NCBI GenBank assembly: GCA_037367355.1
Contig: CM074702.1
Location: 1,240,001-1,304,000, forward strand
DNA: 64,000 nt
Source: Neoscytalidium dimidiatum
Lineage: Eukaryota > Ascomycota > Dothideomycetes > Botryosphaeriales > Botryosphaeriaceae
Direction: 5' to 3'
In this document: positions 32,071 through 43,781 of the stretch, piece by piece
Position numbering within the stretch: the first letter of the stretch is position 1
Layout: each line of letters starts with the position of its first letter
Made by a program: the position numbers and the translations under genes
The notes under the pieces: model-generated
What the model was told of the DNA's origin: nothing
The model's input: only the letters and a program-made list of their open reading frames with translations
The model's database searches: none

Positions 32071-33939
32071 TCATAGATCACTACTATCCCGCCACCGCTC
32101 GTCCCACCCGTCCAAAACCCCTTCGTATTTGCCAACGCCAGCTTGTACTCTCAGTCTCATAGCACCGCTTGTGCCTTGCTCGTATGCGGCCAGGTTTAGG
32201 ATGTCGCCCCTCGGATTCCAGCTTTTCTGTACGTTGATTGCTTTGTTGTTACCTATTCGTACCAGAGCATGCTGAAAGTTGGGGTCCGGGTGTCGATCCG
32301 CAATTGACGTGAAATCTAGCTGTACCACATTGTTTTCCACACCGGCGTATATGGTAGGCGAGAAGGCTGAGGGAGAGGTGAGGGCGTAGACGGGCGAGTT
32401 CATTGACCGACGATCATTGCGACGCTGGTTATTCCGCGTTTGGTTCCGGGGGTTGAGGAAGAGGTTCCAGCCATAGCGATGGCTGTGCCAGTCTGCACTA
32501 CTATCTTCATCTGTGTATGTGCCATTGCTGAGGTGCTCATTCCCTGACACGCCACCCGCTTTGGCGTAATGGAACACCCTACCTCCGGCTACGCGCATGT
32601 CGAAAAACTTGATGATACTGTGGCGGGAACTGCCAACGACGAGCCTCTCGCGCGCAATCGTCTGCAAGGCATACACCGCTCCATCATCAGTAGGGTCCCA
32701 GTAGCACGATTCATATGCTGAGGGTGAGCGCATGTCGTGCACACGCACTATCCCGTCATAACCACCGCTCAGAAAGACATTCGGATCATCTTTGTCAGAA
32801 TGAGGCGAGGGAAGTGGGGATATAGGGTACACGGAAGACTGCCTTGGTCCGCTATCCATGTTCACATCCACTCTGTCAACAGCACCCCATGCAGTTCCGT
32901 CGATGCCGAATTTGCGGATCGGGTCTTCAGAGAATCCTGAAGGCGTGATGCCATATACATGTACTGGCTCAGCAGAGGGGCCAAGGCCGACAGCGAGCAT
33001 TTCGGGGGAGAGGAAGCGAGTTGACCATATGCGACAAGATACAAGACTTCTGGACAAGCTTTGCAAATGGCTGATCGGTTCTATTGTTTCCGATGCTTTG
33101 TGTACTGGATACAACGCCACAACTGAATCGGAAAAAGCAGCGGCGAGCAGGGGGCTCCCCGAAGATGAGACATGAACAGCTTTAACAGACCGCCCGTCCG
33201 TGTTGTATATTTCTCGTCTCCACGCAGTGGCTTGATCAAGCGTAAAGGTTACTAGGTTTAAATCCCCATTAGCAGTTCCGAGAATGACTTGCTCTGCATC
33301 CGGGTGAGGCGCTGCGCTTCTCTGAGCAGGTCTCAGGATGTTGACGCAGGTTATGTCATCTCTGCCTTCAAAAGCGCCGGGTATTCGGAAAATAAACCAG
33401 CTGGCTCTATGGTGGTACTGATCGAAATAGTACTGCTTTTCCGCCTGTGAGCTTTGGTCCCACAGCTTTTCCGTCACCGGCCCCGACTCCTTGGCTCTGA
33501 CGAGGAGATCGGTGCCGGCGCTCCATACGAATATTTCCCGGCGGCCGTATGCAAAGCCTTCAGAAAGCTCTTCGTAAGAATCTAAGCTGGGCTGGAAGCC
33601 CATGGTCTGCCCTCGAGGTCGTTTCCATTCTTTCAAGGGCTGGCCGGTATTCAAAGACACTATGGATCCAGTGGGATCGATGTAGCGACCAATGAAAGCC
33701 TTACGATCCCAGTTCCTCGAAAGGGTCGTGAGGGAGTGAGCCAAGGAGCTTGCAGGCTGGTTGACGGCCGGGAATGAAGGAAAGCGGCTGCGAAGGAAGA
33801 TTTTCCAACCTTCTTGCTCGACGTAGGTGTGGAGCTTGCGGCAGGTCAGGGCAAGGTGCCGTAGGTCTTGAGCAGCTGCCACGAAAGTAATAATATGCGA
33901 TAGAAGCTCGACAGGCAGGTCGAGAAGCGCCGGGGACAT
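32071..33939 (-). CDS. F-box protein with WD40-like repeats
   Basis: Single exon, 622 residues. The N-terminus (LLDLPVELLSHIITFVAAAQ, then LRHLALTCRKLHTYVEQEGW) is an F-box, which docks to Skp1 in SCF ubiquitin ligases. From about residue 185 the protein shows WD40-like blades, including ILGTANGDLNLVTFTLD, GSPLLAAAFSDSVVALYPVH, VFLSGGYDGIVRVHDMRSP, RLVVGSSRHSIIKFFDMRV and PTIYAGVENNVVQLDF. These would form a beta-propeller for substrate binding. The substrate is unknown. An intron-free frame of this length ending at a clean stop supports the model. Confidence 0.88.
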   Translation of the reverse strand: MSPALLDLPVELLSHIITFVAAAQDLRHLALTCRKLHTYVEQEGWKIFLRSRFPSFPAVNQPASSLAHSLTTLSRNWDRKAFIGRYIDPTGSIVSLNTGQPLKEWKRPRGQTMGFQPSLDSYEELSEGFAYGRREIFVWSAGTDLLVRAKESGPVTEKLWDQSSQAEKQYYFDQYHHRASWFIFRIPGAFEGRDDITCVNILRPAQRSAAPHPDAEQVILGTANGDLNLVTFTLDQATAWRREIYNTDGRSVKAVHVSSSGSPLLAAAFSDSVVALYPVHKASETIEPISHLQSLSRSLVSCRIWSTRFLSPEMLAVGLGPSAEPVHVYGITPSGFSEDPIRKFGIDGTAWGAVDRVDVNMDSGPRQSSVYPISPLPSPHSDKDDPNVFLSGGYDGIVRVHDMRSPSAYESCYWDPTDDGAVYALQTIARERLVVGSSRHSIIKFFDMRVAGGRVFHYAKAGGVSGNEHLSNGTYTDEDSSADWHSHRYGWNLFLNPRNQTRNNQRRNDRRSMNSPVYALTSPSAFSPTIYAGVENNVVQLDFTSIADRHPDPNFQHALVRIGNNKAINVQKSWNPRGDILNLAAYEQGTSGAMRLRVQAGVGKYEGVLDGWDERWRDSSDL

Positions 33940-34563
33940 TTTTGGATGGTGTTGCGTGTGAGGATGGGAGCGAGCAGCGGCGAAACGTCATCGTAGGCAG
34001 CAGTGTCGTTATCGATAAGAATGATCCTGACTCATGCTTTACGCCAAGACCAGTCCCTGCCGGCTCGCGTCCTCCCCGCTTAGCCGCCTCCGCTCGCGCT
34101 TCTCCGCGCCCTGCTCGCTTGGTGTCTCGACTCTCCCTTTGCCCTTGTTGTGCCTGAGTCACTTTACCCGACCGCGGCTTCTCCGCACCACACCCTCGAG
34201 CAGTCTCCACATGCACACAGTCACATTCCGATACGGCAGCTCTCGTGATGTCGAGTCAGTCCGAGGTTCCTTGCGGGTGCCTGACGGCCGTTAAGCGAGC
34301 GGGAGCACCCTGTCCCATATCGAATGCAACATAAGACGTCCAGATATGCTTCGTGTGGCTGACGGGGAAGCGTCCCGACACCGTCTTGATCTCCGCAGCG
34401 AGCGGCCAATTTACCCGGAGGGAGGAGGCGCTTCGGTACGCATGACGATCACAGCGGGAAAGCGAATGCCTGTACCCTTACGATCGGCGGCTTCAAAAGC
34501 ATGCAATCTCTCTCAAACACTTAGTCGCTTGCGTTTCCACCGACAAGAGGCATCTTCCCTGCA
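33940..34563. other. Divergent promoter region
   Basis: 624 bp between the F-box gene (minus) and the GH43 gene (plus). Short overlapping open frames only; nothing recognised. Confidence 0.5.
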
Positions 34564-36369
34564 ATGGAGCTCCACAATCGATTCCGCCCCTTTCTTTTCT
34601 CAGCTTTTGTGGCGTCGCTTGCGTTATGTTCGGCTGCTCAGAACTCGACCTACACTAATCCAATCCTACCGGGCTTCCATCCTGATCCTAGTTGCATCCT
34701 GGTGACAGAGTGGAACTATACCTTTTTCTGCGCCAGCTCAAGCTTCCTGGCCTTCCCTGGGATTCCAATCCATGCCAGCAAGGACCTTCAGAACTGGAAG
34801 TTGATAGGCAATGTCTTAAACCGTCCAGAACAACTCCCCGAGCTTGCCAATACCAGCAGGCAGACTAGTGGCATCTGGGCTCCAACTATCAGATATCACG
34901 AGGATATCTTTTATGTCATTACCACTCTGGTCCATGACGACCGAGACGCCTTTGACCCACAACGATGGGATAATGTCATTTTCTCATCTAAGAATCCGTA
35001 CGATGACGCGGCGTGGTCTGATGCCATTCATTTCGCCTTCGAAGGTTATGACACCAGTCCATTCTGGGATGACGACGGCCGAGTCTATATGACAGGCTCG
35101 CACGCGTACAAAGTCCGACCCGGAATCGACCAAATGGCCATCAATCTCGAAACTGGGGAGGCGGGAGAGCATACCAATATCTGGAATGGGACCGGAGGGC
35201 TAGCGCCCGAGGGCCCGCACGTCTACAAGAAAGACGGGTTTTACTACTTGATGATTGCCGAGGGCGGCACCAGCCTCAACCACATGGAAACAATGGCCCG
35301 ATCTGCCTCCGCGAATGGCCCGTACGAAGCATACCAAGGAAACCCCGTCTTATCCAACGCGAATACCTCCGAGTATTTTCAGACTGTTGGCCATGCTGAT
35401 CTGTTCCAGGATATAGTGGGGAACTGGTGGGGCGTCGCACTTGCAACGCGCTCCGGCCCAGAATTCTTGACTTATCCAATGGGACGAGAAACTGTGCTCT
35501 TCCCCGTGACCTGGAGTGAAGGAGAATGGCCTGTTCTTTCTCCAGTCAGAGGCCAAATGGAAGGTTGGCCGCTTCCACCGACGGAAGTGTCTATTTTGGA
35601 GTCTGGTCCTTTCATCTCGTCTCCAGATATCGTTGACTTCGCGCCTGGATCGGCCCTTCCTCTCCACTTCCTACATTGGCGATTCCCACGTGCAGATGCA
35701 TACAAGATTTCACCAGCTGGCCACGAGTACAGTCTTAGACTGAAGCCTTCGAAGCTCAATCTGACTGCGTACGATGGGCAGAACGCTACTGAGGATCAAA
35801 CTTTGCTGGCCAGACGCCAAGTCGACACTCTGTTCACATTCAGTGTTGATGTCACATTCTCGCCACAGGAGGAGGAGGAAGAAGCGGGAATAACCGTGTT
35901 CCTCACGCAAAACCACCACATAGATCTTGGCATTGTGCTGCTCCCCTCGAATAATGACTCGGGTGCATCTTCGACTCTGAGACCGCACTTCCGCTTCCGC
36001 GCGGCAAGCTATGTTGCCGTGCCCGAGCCGGTAGTGGTGCCTGTGCCTGACGCCTGGTTGGACCAAGCCCTGAGGCTAGAGATCAAGGCAGCCAATCTAA
36101 CGCATTACTCTTTCTCTGCCGGGCCGACTGCACATCAGTCACAAATGACGACGGTTGCGTACGGGGCCGGGAGTGTGGTTAGTTGGGGTTTCACGGGTGA
36201 GTGCTCGCTTAGAGAATTAAGCATCGTATTGTGTGATAAGTGAAGAACTAATACAGCAATTATAGGCACGCTAGTCGGCGTATACGCAACTAGCAACGGT
36301 GGAAATGGCACAACGGAAGCGTATGTGAGCCGATGGAGGTATCAGGGGCAGGGCCAATTTATTGATTGA
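34564..36369 (+). CDS. Secreted GH43 beta-xylosidase/arabinofuranosidase-like enzyme
   Basis: Two exons, 34564..36196 and 36266..36369 (phase-1 GT-AG intron of 69 nt), giving 578 residues. A signal peptide (to about residue 25) precedes the five-bladed GH43 propeller. The three acidic catalytic residues are identifiable: D41 in GFHPDPSCI (general base), D163 in YDTSPFWDDDG (pKa modulator) and E216 in LAPEGPHVYK (general acid). The region from about residue 330 is the beta-sandwich GH43_C2/DUF1349-like domain found in xylosidase-type members (LHFLHWRFP onwards). It contains many NxT/S sequons. It would release xylose or arabinose from hemicellulose. The second exon restores the C-terminal strand (VYATSNGG, then AYVSRWRYQGQG). 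Confidence 0.92.
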
Positions 36370-37203
36370 CCGCTATGTATGGATATCACACTCTTTTGAT
36401 GCCCTTCAGGGCAGACTGCGTACATAAAAGATAGATGCAAATCATTCCAATGCCCTCGCTCGAATTTTTCCGAAGGAAGCAATCTTCTAGGCGCATTCTA
36501 GTCGCTCGCCAAAGCGTAGAGTAGATTTGTTGCATTGGGAGGTAAGCAAGCACAGCAGTTGAGCGAAGCGGCTACACATCGACGACCGAGGCAAGTGCAT
36601 AGCCTAAAATTAATTGGCTAGTCGCCTGTCTAAACTCACGGTTATACTCGTCAATCAGCCCGCAGTGTTGCGCCGTACTACTGCTTGCCGACGAGACCAG
36701 TAAGGTTTGCAGTGAATTACGCGACTTTCGGCCAATCAGCTTGAAGATGACTTTGTGTTGCAGCATCCGGAGCCCTTCTTTATACTTGCTCGAACTATCG
36801 CGATGAATTGCTACACGAACCGATGCCTCCATCGCTGAGCATCGCACTGCGACTGTCTCCACGTCTTTCTCCGCATCGCTCATTGCTCCGCTCGCATCCA
36901 TGCTCGGATCGACCTTCCATATGTGACTAAAGCCAAGCCCCTCGCAGTCGGCCCCTCGAGCTGCAAGCCGAGCCCCGACGACCTTCCGATGTCAATCATC
37001 GTATCGTACGCCCTATCGATAAACCCCGCCGACACACTACGTAAAAGAGATAAAGCACAGGCGCATCATTGACAACGCAGCGCGCAGAGGGATCGCCTGA
37101 CTCACCCAATTAAATATTCAATTATCTGTTCTTTGCTTTCTCCTACGCTTCTTCTCTCTCGCGTCCCTGTTTCCGCCACATAGCAGGCATCTGTCTCATC
37201 ACG
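36370..37203. other. Intergenic; possible small ORF
   Basis: 834 bp between the GH43 and P450 genes, both on the plus strand. A minus-strand open frame of 109 codons (36572..36901) has a non-random look (KYKEGLRMLQHKVIFKLIG) but no recognised family, so I do not call it a gene. The rest should hold the P450 promoter. Confidence 0.4.
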
Positions 37204-39395
37204 ATGCTTGCTTTCCTCGTCTCCCTCATCCTTCTCACCACTCTTCTCTACCGCACAATCATCTACCCGCTCTTCCTCTCCCCTCTTCGTCGCGTCCCCG
37301 TCCCGCATTGGTCCTGCCACATCTCCTCGCTCTGGATCTATCTTTGCCGGCGCTATGGCCGCGAGATCCGCAGCGTGCATGCAGCCCACGCGGCGCTGGG
37401 CCCTGTCGTGCGGTTGGCGCCCAACGAGCTCTCTCTAAACAGCGTCAAGGGTGGACTGAGCAAGGTGTATTCCGGCGGGTGGGAGAAGGACGAGTGGTAC
37501 GCCTTCTTCGCAAATTACGGGTGAGTTTCTAGACCGTTCCTTTCCCTCTCAATTTTGCGTTTTGCGCGATTTGGAATGCGCAATATACTGCGTTGGCCTC
37601 TCGGAAAAGGCTGTTTCTCCTCTCCATCGTCTTCCGATTGGCGTTTTTGATCTCAATCTCGAGAGAGTCTCTATCCCGTCCTCAAACATTTTCCTGGTTG
37701 CCCGCGTGCTCTATTTTAATTCCATTCCTTTATCGCGTTCAAGCTTTTTTTTTTTTCTGTCGCTCAATATGTAGAGTTGCATTCGATTGGCGCCTATATG
37801 CGCACTAGCCAACCACCTAATATTTTCACTTTATTTGTTCAGTGCCACTCTGAACCCTAAAAAAAAAAAATTTCCCCGACGTGTCCTGACCCCTGTCACT
37901 GTTCTCTCTCCGTCCAGGGTCCCTCCGATGTTCGCCACCACCGGCTCGAAGCCGCACTCAGCACGCAAGCGTATGATCAGCAACATCTACTCGAAATCCA
38001 CCATCCAGTCCTCCCCGTCCCTGCGCGCCGCCACCGCCGCCATCCTGCACGACCGACTCCTCCCGCTCCTCGCTTCCCTGACGACGGCGACGACAGCCGA
38101 CGGCGGCGATGCCTCGTATCCGAACTCTGCGAGCAAGCCCTCGCCGCCGACGAGCCTCTATCCGCTCATCAGCGGCCTCACCATGGACTTCGTGACGTCG
38201 TACATCTTTGGCCTCCAATCCGGTACCAATTTCACGCAAGATGTCGAGGCCCGGAGTCGGTTCCTGTACTGGTACAAATGCAGGCACGGCTACGCCTTCT
38301 GGCCTCAAGAATTCCCACGCTTCACCGAGTGGATGGAGAAGTGGCTTGGAGTGCGGTTGGTGCCGAAGTTCGTGGATCAGGCTAATAGAGACATCGAGAA
38401 CATGACGTGGAACATGTGTGAGAAAGCGGCCTCGGTATTGGCACAAAGCGACGAGAAGGAGCTTTCTTTGAATAAGCCGGAGGCATTGCCAGCTGTATAT
38501 GGGCAGCTTAAGGCTGCGTTGGACAAGGACGCGTCGAAGAAGTCTGGTAGCACTGCTTCCCATGATGTTCCTGAGCAGCGCGTAGCCATCGCTTCTGAAG
38601 TGCTCGACCACCTCGCCGCTGGCTTCGACACCTCAGGTATTACTCTGACTTACCTTGCGCACGAGCTGTCCCAGCGTCCCGACTTGCAGTCGGCCCTTCG
38701 CGCTGAGCTTCTCGGTCTTCCCACGCCCCTAACGTCCGGTTACACGCCGGAAATCCCGAGCGCCAAAGATCTGGACAACCTGCCTTTGCTCCAAGCCATA
38801 ATGATGGAGACCCTGCGTCTGCACGCAGCCATCCCGGGACCGCAGCCGCGCGTCTCCCCGGCAGGCGCCTCGATAGGTCCGCCCGGGCACGAATACACGG
38901 GCTTGCCGGCCAACATCCGTGTGGCGAGTCAAGCATGGACGTTGCACCGCAATGAAGAGGTCTTCCCAGACGCGGAACGGTGGAAGCCGGAAAGATGGCT
39001 CGACGGAAAGGGCGGCTTGCTTACTGCGGAGAGCGAGAACGGCGGGGAGAGATACCGAGAGATGATGAGATGGTTTTGGGCGTTTGGCAGCGGCGGGAGG
39101 ATGTGTATTGGCAGTCACCTGGCCATCTATCGTGAGTTGTTCCCTTTTATCTGCCCCGCTTGGCACCTCTTGGTTCGAAGCGTATCCCTCCTTGGCAACT
39201 TTGTTTCTGAATACGTCAAGTGTGCTGATTACTTGCCTGTGATTAAAAAAAGAAATGAAGTTCATCGTCGCAGCAATCTATTCGAACTATGAGACCAGCA
39301 TCGTCAGTGAAGAGGGCATTCAGCAAGCAGACGCGTACACTGCGCCCCCGGTATCCGACGAACCCCTAATAGTAACTTTCAGGCGCGCGTGTTGA
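37204..39395 (+). CDS. Cytochrome P450 monooxygenase
   Basis: Three exons: 37204..37520, 37918..39131 and 39253..39395, in phases 2 and 1, giving 557 residues. An N-terminal membrane anchor (MLAFLVSLILLTTLLY) is followed by a hydrophobic proline region. I-helix oxygen-activation motif AAGFDTSG is near residue 338. The K-helix ETLR is near 403. The PERW-type motif is in AERWKPERWLDG, and the heme loop FGSGGRMCIG has the Cys ligand near 500. It would be an endoplasmic-reticulum monooxygenase using NADPH-P450 reductase. The CYP family is not identified. Intron 1 is 397 nt, several times longer than typical introns here, and contains long T and A tracts. No secondary-metabolism backbone gene is nearby, so a role in primary or xenobiotic metabolism cannot be excluded. 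Confidence 0.9.
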
Positions 39396-41571
39396 GCTGC
39401 AGGAACGCAAGAGCCATGGCTACTTTTTATAAAATTCTGGACCGCGGTCGAAGCCGTCAAGCCATACATTGTTGCTGACGGCGGGCGACGGAATCGATTC
39501 TGTAAGCGCAGGCCACAGATTTTCCGAGTACGTAGACGGAGTAGAGTAGAGCCAAGGTTGGCCGAAATTGGAAAAGGGCATTCAGGAAAGTTCGAGACAT
39601 GGAGAACCTCGGAACGATCACATGGAGCTGTCAGTAGACGGCCCGACATAGCCGGTCTGCATCGGTGCCCTGCATAGCCTTTGCGCGGTGGTAGGGCGAG
39701 GTCGAAAGATGTGTCAGCCCTCAGGTTCTCGGATGAGTCTATTCGCGAGTCTACTGGCATTCAAGATTCGGGATCCCGAGCCTCGGCGCCTTACACCTGC
39801 CGGACGCTCCGACGGGCAGCCAGGGCCCTGAGGAAAGGTCCGAAAGCCGACGTGAGGCAGGGCTCGAGACGGGAAGCAAGGTTTTTTGCGGCGCGCTTCG
39901 TCGACTCGCGTACCGATGGCGCAGAGCTTCCGGACGGCCGAGCAGGACCGTGGGGGAACAGGCGTTTGGCGCATTGCAACGTCCCGGAGCGCGCTCGCAG
40001 CCGGCCGACGCTCCGCGAGCTAACGCCTGCGAATGAGCCACAGCGACCGCGACGTAGCTTGTTAGTGCTGGGCCAGGGTAAACGGTGTGGCTTGCAGGCT
40101 CATGGCTAGGAAACAGCTCCTGCAAGTAATTGCGGCCGGCGGAGGGCTCCGATTCGTCGAGTCTGCCGCGCATTAGTCGCGGCGAGGCACGACGGTGCTT
40201 GTTAGCCTGCGCTGGATGTGGATCCTACAGTGGCCTGACAGCAAGGCCGACTGCGTGAGCTTGACGTCGTCCCAAAGTCCACAAAGGCACCGCGCTCGCT
40301 GGCCCGCGAAAGGAGCGCCAGGCGAATGGCAAGGAGGGCGAGGGGCGCGAGTAATGCTGCTGAGCTGAAGAAGTGTATCTTCGGGCAGGCTCTGTGCGTG
40401 CAGGGCTCGATATGACAAAGATATCCAGGGACCTGGATGGGCGGTCTTGCCGACGCTGACCGCCAGCAGCACCCTCATTTGCTCGCGGACGGGCAGCCGC
40501 TGGGCGCGCGGCTGCTGGGCGGCGGCTGGTCCGCAAGAGACATCGGGAGGATGTGCTGCTTGGTCTGCAGCAGAGGATGCGGTGAGAGTGATTGCGAGGA
40601 TGAGACAGGATGCGGCTGCAGGACACAGCCGGGTTTTCAGCAGGGACGGCAGTGGGCTGTTCCCGTTTGGGCGAGACGGCAAGAGGCTGATGTCACTTGG
40701 GGGAGAGCTCAGGTCGCACGGCGCTGGGGCGGGGTCCCGGGGGGGTCGCTTCAGGGCTTGTTGGGTGCCCTTAGACGATGCCTCAAGAAGATTGCGCGGC
40801 GTGAACGAGGTTGATGGCTGCGGCGGCCCGTCGTCCACACCGGGCACGGAGGGGGGAGCGCGCTGCAGGGAGGCTGATCGATCTGAGGCTGCTGCGTCTG
40901 CGTCGTGCGCGCAGGTCCGCAGCGAAAAAGAAAAGGGCGGCTTGGGGCTTGGTGCTGGGCGCGGGCTGGCTGGCTTTGCGGCTGCAGGCTCACGGCCACG
41001 GCTGCAGCAGCATCCCCTTCTGGCGGCCACGTTTGCGCGCGCATTGCTTTTCGCGCGGGCTCGCCAATGCCTGCCGTGCGGGCCGTGCAAACGGCAGCTC
41101 GACGAGACGCAGCGGCGGCGGCGCGAGAAGCACTGGCCCAGCGCTGGCACACAAGCAGCAGGCCGATCTGCCTGATCGCCCGGGCTTCACGGCGGCTGCA
41201 GTGCGACCAGGCCGCGGCCCTGGTCGACGCAGGCCTCTGAAAGCGCTTGCAGAATTCTATCAGCTTTCCGTGCAGCGATCGCGGTGCGTTGCGTGCGATA
41301 GCTCAGATCCTAAGGGCTGGCGCGACGCAAGGCGGCGCCGGCATGTGAAGGCCTGGGGACGCGGCGGGCTGAACGGCGGCGGAGAAGCGCTGAGCGCTGA
41401 GCGCTGAGCGCTGGCCGCAGAGGGCGTCGTGCACGGCGGGGCGATGGGCGATGGGCGGCGGGCGACGACTACGACGACAGAGGGCGACGGGCGCTGTTCA
41501 GCGCTCACGGTGCAGCCACGACCATGAGGCCTCGCCATCACGTCTCCTCATCACCATCGCCATCACCATTG

Positions 41572-41660
41572 CCAGCACCCAGCAGCACCAGCACCAGCAC
41601 CAGCACCAGCACCAGCACCAGCACCAGCACCAGCACCAGCACCAGCATCAGCACCAGCAC
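41572..41660. repeat. CACCAG hexanucleotide tandem repeat
   Basis: About 14 near-perfect copies of CACCAG/CAGCAC with one interruption near 41646. It lies in the noncoding region upstream of the velvet gene. Length is likely polymorphic. Confidence 0.9.
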
Positions 41661-42276
41661 GGTGTTCCTGCGCTCCGTCGGCAGCGAATGGCGGAGATAG
41701 ATGAGCGGCTAGCGCCAATTCTGCGCAGCGAACCGGGTCATCCACGCCCTCCTCCGCGGCGGCCGCGCCCCCTGCCCTTGGCTTTGCGATCAGACAGGGC
41801 CATGGATGCGAGAGCGTTGCCGGCCCCCGTGCCCCCCCTGCCCATGGCAACCCGGTGCAAGAGTCTGCCGTTGAACCTTCTTTCGCTGCTGCCCTAGTGC
41901 GCGAGATGTGCAGCGCGCTGTGCAGCGCCAGACACGCCGCATCAGCGCGCATATGCCTGGTGCGCTGCCATGCTGATCCGCTCCGCAGTCTCAGGTGGAA
42001 TGTTACAGACGCCTGTCCCGGCGCGCTCCCAAGCCTCAGCGACGACGAGAGCGACGACGTCTGCTCGCCAGCGCGCCGCCGCTATATCTCGCGCCTCCGC
42101 GCCCCCGGCCTGGACGTGCCCGGCCGCTGCCTCAGTCACAAGCACCGGCGCGCGCGCACAAGCTCTCGTTCCCTCGCGGCCGTTCTCACCACCTAGCCGC
42201 GCCGCCGCCGCCGTCGCCCGCCGCAACGCCAGTCCTCCAGCAGCACCCCAATCCGGCGTCGTCGGCCACCGGCGCT

Positions 42277-42309
<33 letters not shown>
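42277..42309. repeat. CAG microsatellite
   Basis: Eleven AGC/CAG triplets in a row within the GC-rich region upstream of the velvet gene. Confidence 0.9.
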
Positions 42310-42310
<1 letters not shown>

Positions 42311-43781
42311 CGCGGGAAGCGCAATCGCCAGCCCCGCGAAGGGATGCGCCAGGCCCAGTGGTCCCTTACTTCGCCATCACATTGCATTCTCTCCCAGGCC
42401 GCCCAGCGTGATTGAGCCCCGCTCCCCCCCCAGCTGCCCACTACCCACTGCAACCAGCGCCCAGCGCCCAGAACGCCTGCTCGAGGGCCGTTGAGGTTGC
42501 GCTGAGGGCACCCTCCACGGGGGCTTCGTTGCCGGCCAGCCCTGGGCTAGCACCCCATATCGGCTGTCTTCCGCGTTCCGCCATTCGTCTCGCGGACGCT
42601 GGCCGATTGCCCGCAGCAGCAAGTCTGGTAGCGAAGATATCTTAGCCGGAGATCAGCAAAACCTTGAGCTCGCCGTGGCGCCGACGAGAACGGGCGAAGA
42701 AATGAGCCAGTGATCGCCCGCTCAGCGCTGCAGGTGCAATCTGAAAGCCCACGCCCAATCCCCATCCTGTGCGAGACCTCTCCCCGAACACTTCACCTCA
42801 ACGGCCTCCTCCCGCCGGCCGCCGCCCGCCAGCTGCGAGCACGGTCGGCCTCCGCCTCCAGCAGCACCGCCTCGCCGTCTCGCGGCATCGCCCTCCGCCC
42901 ATTGCGCCGCCGCACGTGGCCCGCGAGCCTTGGTCCAGTGCCCGCATCCGTCGTCATCCTCCCTCCCAGGCCCAAGCTTATCCACGGTTCCGGCGTGCCC
43001 AGCGCGGGGTTCCCAGGCCCGCGCGCGCGCCCTGCCCGCGAGCTGCTCGAGAAGCTCACGCTGCTGCTCTGCACGGCTAGATCCGGCAGGCCCACGCCCC
43101 AGCACTCGCACGACTGCCCCTCCGCACAGGCAGGGAAGCCGCGACCAGAGCGCCGCTAGCAGCCCTGACTCCATATCTCTGTGCCTGCGGTGGGTCTGGC
43201 CAGCGTCACTTCTCCCCAACTCTTCATCTGAAGATCACGCTTTCTGCCCAGCTCCACTGGAGCCGCAACCGCTCGTTACCCTCCCGCCGGATGCCTCTTT
43301 CCTCTCCGGACTCGATGCTGAGATCAGCCCTGGCCACATTACCTCTCCGCACCGACCCTCTGCTTTTTGGCCCGCCTGCTCTCCACCACTGTCTTCCCCG
43401 CCGTCCGCTGCGCCCTCCCAACTGTCTCTTGTCCCGCCCGCCGTGCGCTTCTGCCTGCCCGGACAGTCACACAGCGCTCGCGGAACGGCCCTTTTCTGCC
43501 ATTTTGTGGGTCCCAGTCGCAATCCAACCGCCTCGATACGACCCTCAACGGCCGCTGCCCAGGGTGTTGGAACTGCTGGCCGCCCCGCTTAGGTTTCCTC
43601 TTCTGCCCGCCGGCGCTCTGCTTCCATTCTGCTTCTCTGGCTTGAAATACCGCGGTTCCTGCCTCTAAACGGTGCCACCGTCCAAGAACCTTCCCCCCCC
43701 CGCCATACCATCCCAACCGACCTCCTTTCCTGGCTCTCTGTCGGCGTTGAGCTGCGGAGAGCGCCCTCGCTGAAGTCCAAG

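Larger units (their letters stand above)
39396..43781. other. Long GC-rich region upstream of the velvet gene
   Basis: About 4.4 kb without a convincing protein gene. Open frames of 100-325 codons run on all six frames at once, which is the signature of high GC rather than coding; none shows a family motif. The region contains a CACCAG-type tandem repeat (41572-41660) and a CAG run (42277-42309). Developmental regulators of filamentous fungi often have very long promoters and 5' leaders with introns and upstream ORFs, so the 3' half may be the leader of the velvet gene. A noncoding transcript is also possible. Confidence 0.5.

Noticed and set aside
36572..36901. 109-codon minus-strand frame between GH43 and P450
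   Set aside because: Slightly protein-like but no recognised domain and no supporting context; left as a note in the intergenic entry.
41572..41660. Regular repeats as a CRISPR-like array
   Set aside because: A simple hexanucleotide tandem without spacers, in a eukaryotic genome.
41563..41952. Open frames across the CACCAG repeat
   Set aside because: The frames are open because of the repeat and GC content, on both strands, without conserved flanks.
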